Assembly: GCA_905233785.1 (NCBI GenBank)
Contig: CAJOCV010000060.1
Coordinates: 1 to 19,213 of the forward strand
Origin: an uncultured Oscillospiraceae bacterium
GTDB lineage: Bacteria > Bacillota > Clostridia > Oscillospirales > Oscillospiraceae
DNA length: 19,213 nt
Direction of reading: 5' to 3'
This document shows positions 16,993 to 19,213 of the stretch, one piece after another (positions within the stretch are counted from its first letter, which is position 1; every line of letters begins with the position of its first letter). Under the pieces are notes generated by a model, which had not been told where the DNA came from, did not search any database, and saw only the letters and a program-made list of their open reading frames with translations. Position numbers and translations under genes: made by a program.

Positions 16993-17556
16993 TTACTTTT
17001 TGGCTTCGCCCTCGGGGAAGATGATCTTGTTGACGAAGAAGAAGATCACCATGGAGATGCCGCCGTTGAGGACGACGGTGACGATGTTGTACACCCAGTC
17101 GGGTACGAACAGGCCGCCGACCGCCACCCAGATGCAGTTGATGGAGTTGACGATGCAGGTGATGACGACGAAGGCGATGAAGTACCACAGGATCTGGTAC
17201 CAGACGTTCCCCTTGCTGCGGAAGACGAGGTTGCGCTGCAGCGGGAAATTCGCCGCCTCGCCGATGAACATCGCGATCAGGTAGGCGAAGAAGTAGCGCA
17301 TGCCGCCGTGCGCCGCGTCATAGCCCAGGATATTCCACTGAAAATCCACCGCGTGTCCCGCCACGTTCCCGTGCAGCGGGATCGCCGGCCAGCCGAAATC
17401 CGTCTCCGGCAGGGCGGCGAAGGCCTTGGGCAGAAACTGCAGGATCAGGTACTTGAACACCGTGATCACATTGCTCACGATCACGAACAATCCGCCCTCG
17501 CGCACCCACTTGGCGAGCTTGGGGTTTTTCTCTTCAAAGCTTTTCCAGAAACTCAT
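16993..17556 (-). CDS. GtrA-like small membrane protein
   Basis: A 187-residue protein with about four hydrophobic helices (22-43, 86-103, 119-145, 152-178). EAANFPLQRNLVFRSKGN (100-117) is the GtrA/DPMS-type signature loop between helices 2 and 3. GtrA proteins are thought to help move or present undecaprenyl-linked sugars for surface glycosylation. The insert between helices 1 and 2 (about residues 45-80, with FGWPAIPLHGNVAGH) is longer than in minimal GtrA proteins of ~130 residues. It follows the 58-residue membrane protein by 12 nt, with GGGGG before the ATG at 17556, and is the last gene of the operon headed by the GH3 gene or something beyond the window. Function is inferred from family only. 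Confidence 0.75.
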   Translation of the reverse strand: MSFWKSFEEKNPKLAKWVREGGLFVIVSNVITVFKYLILQFLPKAFAALPETDFGWPAIPLHGNVAGHAVDFQWNILGYDAAHGGMRYFFAYLIAMFIGEAANFPLQRNLVFRSKGNVWYQILWYFIAFVVITCIVNSINCIWVAVGGLFVPDWVYNIVTVVLNGGISMVIFFFVNKIIFPEGEAKK

Positions 17557-17568
17557 GCGCGTCCCCCG

Positions 17569-17745
17569 TTATGTATTCGGTTTGAGAGCGAGCACCGCAT
17601 CTGCCGCGAAGTCCAGCGTGATGATGGCAAAGACGATGCCCCAGAAGATATGACCGCCGCTGAAAAACACGAAGGTCAGCACGCAGACCAGTACGGTCAG
17701 CAGGATCGCCACGATGGGATTGATACCGTTTGCGTTGTTTTTCAT
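17569..17745 (-). CDS. Small two-helix membrane protein, 58 residues
   Basis: This short gene begins MKNNANGINPIVAILL and ends AVLALKPNT. Two hydrophobic segments (about 10-28 and 32-51) are joined by SGGHIFWG, predicting a helical hairpin in the membrane. A strong AAGGAGG site precedes the ATG at 17745 and overlaps the end of the GH3 gene; the stop lies 12 nt before the GtrA-like gene. Tight packing between two co-directional genes and a good ribosome site support a real gene. I recognise no family. It could be a partner of the GtrA-like protein. Confidence 0.75.
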   Translation of the reverse strand: MKNNANGINPIVAILLTVLVCVLTFVFFSGGHIFWGIVFAIITLDFAADAVLALKPNT

Positions 17746-17757
17746 GTCTCCGCCTCC

Positions 17758-19213
17758 TTATTCGAGCGACTTCTGCTTCTTGCTCACGCCCATCTGCTTG
17801 AAGAAGCCGCCGACGATTTTACCAAGCCCCTTGCAGAAGGCGATGCCGTGACCGTTGATAATATCCAGAATACCGTCGCACATCTCCTGCGAGCACATGC
17901 CGCCCGCCATCTTGCCGATCGCGCGGATAGGCATGTTGTAGATGAAGGTGATGTTTAAGTCGGGTTCGCCCTTGTCGATGCTCTTTTGCAGCATGGAATC
18001 CATGACCTTCCAGACCAGGCGCGCCTTGAGGCTCTTGGCGTAGTAGAGCTGGGCGATGGCGTCGTTGGGCTGGATGGTGCCCGCCCAGTGCCCGTCGGGA
18101 ATGTCATGCCCGAGGAGCTGTTCAAACTCCGCGTCGGAGACGTTCTTGATATTGCCGCTGACGTAGCTCGGCAGCTTCTTGAGATTCTCGCACGCCGGGG
18201 CGTTCGTGCCCTTGACGTTCACCATGCCGGAGAGCTTCACGTCCTCCACGTTGGCGCAAATCTGGATCTCATACGCGCCGCCGTCGATCTCGAACCTGCC
18301 GGTCTTGTCGTTCCAGTAGCGGAAGGCTTTGTCGTCAAGCTTGATGGTGACGGTTTTGCTCTCGCCCGCCTTGAGGAAGACCTTGGCAAAGCCCTTGAGC
18401 TCCTTGTTCGGGCGGTAGACCGAGGGCTTCACCGCGTGGACATAGAGCTGCGCGACCTCCGCGCCGTCCACCTTGCCGGTGTTCGTGAGCGTGAAGGTAG
18501 CTTCCTTCTCGCTGAGCTTGAGGTCTGAGTATTCAAACGTAGTATAGCTCAGGCCGAAGCCGAAGGGGAAGAGCACGGGCACCTTCGCGGTGTCGTAGTA
18601 GCGGTAGCCGACGTACAGCCCCTCACGATACTCCACCGTGCGCTCCCTGGCCGGGAAATAGGGGGCGGAGGAGCAGTCCTCGTACTTGAAGGGGTAGCTC
18701 TCGCTCAGCTTGCCGGAGGGGTTTACATCACCGAGGATGACCTTGAGCACAGCGCTCGCGCCGGCCTGCCCGCAGAGGTAGCCGTGTACCATGGCCTTGC
18801 AGCGGTCGATCCAGGGCATCTCCACGCTCGAGCCCGCGGACATGACGATGATGACATTGGGATTGGCGTCCGATACGGCCTTGAGCGTCTCGATCTGGCA
18901 GTCGGGGATCGCGAGGGTGGAGCGGTCAAGCCCCTCGCTCTCGCTGATCTCGTCGAGACCGAGATAGAGCAGCACATAATCTGCCTTTTTGGCAAGCTCG
19001 GCGGCCTTTTGTATCATGGCAGAGTCGGGCGCGCCGTGGCGGGGATAGCCCGCCTCAAAGCCCACGACATTGAGATCGAACTTGCCGATCACGTCCATCG
19101 TGTGGTCAAGCTTGGTGCAGTTGACGACGGAAGAGCCCGCGCCCTGGTATCTGGCCTTCCGGGCAAACTCGCCGATGACCGCGACCTTGCTGCCCTTCTT
19201 GAGCGGCAGGATG
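17758..19213 (-). CDS. Glycoside hydrolase family 3 enzyme, C-terminal part (5' end outside window)
   Basis: About 484 residues are visible and the frame is open to the window edge, so the N-terminal TIM-barrel domain with the catalytic nucleophile is missing. The visible part starts in the GH3 C-terminal domain (KVAVIGEFARKARYQGAGSS). The loop ISESEGLDRSTLAIP near residue 90-105 is typical of beta-glucosidase-like GH3 and often carries the acid/base Glu; VNPSGKLSESYPF and PFGFGLSYTTFEYS mark the end of the domain. A fibronectin-III-like domain follows (VAQLYVH to GAYEIQI). A tail of about 150 residues (YVSGNIKNVSDAEFEQLLGH onward) resembles tails seen on clostridial GH3 enzymes. No export signal can be judged. 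Likely a beta-glycosidase acting on oligosaccharides; specificity unknown. The stop is 12 nt before the small membrane protein gene, so they are co-transcribed. Confidence 0.92.
   Translation of the reverse strand, partial: ILPLKKGSKVAVIGEFARKARYQGAGSSVVNCTKLDHTMDVIGKFDLNVVGFEAGYPRHGAPDSAMIQKAAELAKKADYVLLYLGLDEISESEGLDRSTLAIPDCQIETLKAVSDANPNVIIVMSAGSSVEMPWIDRCKAMVHGYLCGQAGASAVLKVILGDVNPSGKLSESYPFKYEDCSSAPYFPARERTVEYREGLYVGYRYYDTAKVPVLFPFGFGLSYTTFEYSDLKLSEKEATFTLTNTGKVDGAEVAQLYVHAVKPSVYRPNKELKGFAKVFLKAGESKTVTIKLDDKAFRYWNDKTGRFEIDGGAYEIQICANVEDVKLSGMVNVKGTNAPACENLKKLPSYVSGNIKNVSDAEFEQLLGHDIPDGHWAGTIQPNDAIAQLYYAKSLKARLVWKVMDSMLQKSIDKGEPDLNITFIYNMPIRAIGKMAGGMCSQEMCDGILDIINGHGIAFCKGLGKIVGGFFKQMGVSKKQKSLE

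Noticed and set aside
16804..17958. Plus-strand 384-codon frame across the palindrome and the GtrA-like gene
   Set aside because: Starts inside a repeat and reads antisense through two genes; runs of Asp, Glu and His are antisense artefacts.

Overview
The window (about 55% G+C by eye) looks like chromosomal DNA of an anaerobic low-G+C-lineage Firmicute, most likely a gut or rumen Clostridium relative (Oscillospiraceae-like). This rests on a type III glutamine synthetase, a SAM-I riboswitch before metK, a ~1400-residue fused 2-hydroxyacyl-CoA dehydratase activase-like protein, strong AGGAGG-type ribosome binding sites and Firmicute-style sigma-A promoters. No tRNA, rRNA, CRISPR array, insertion sequence or phage gene was seen.

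Layout. Positions 1-788 (minus) hold the N-terminal part of a Gtf3-like glycosyltransferase, cut by the window edge and preceded by a ~276-nt leader that contains a dispersed palindromic repeat. Next come three minus-strand housekeeping genes, each with its own promoter: glnN (1293-3386), trxA (3635-3946) and metK (4070-5221). The metK leader carries a SAM-I riboswitch and its terminator. A second copy of the dispersed repeat lies between metK's promoter and the 3' end of the activase-like gene (5618-9856).

Positions 10056-12978 (minus) form a compact three-gene operon: acyl-adenylating ligase, acyltransferase-3 membrane protein, acyl carrier protein. It copies the logic of the dlt D-alanylation operon (ligase, carrier, membrane acyltransferase) with an unrelated membrane acyltransferase. 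It is the best candidate here for an undescribed system, probably acylating a cell-surface or exported glycan. yvcK (13188-14135) lies upstream, away from its usual rapZ and whiA neighbours.

On the plus strand a GPH-family sugar:cation symporter and a PIG-L/LmbE deacetylase overlap by ATGA (14319-16567), suggesting import and de-N-acetylation of an amino sugar. The 425-bp gap after them is almost entirely two different large imperfect palindromes (MITE-like). The right end (minus) is a partial GH3 glycosidase followed by a 58-residue two-helix membrane protein and a GtrA-like membrane protein, evidently one operon. Carbohydrate handling and surface glycan modification dominate the non-housekeeping content.
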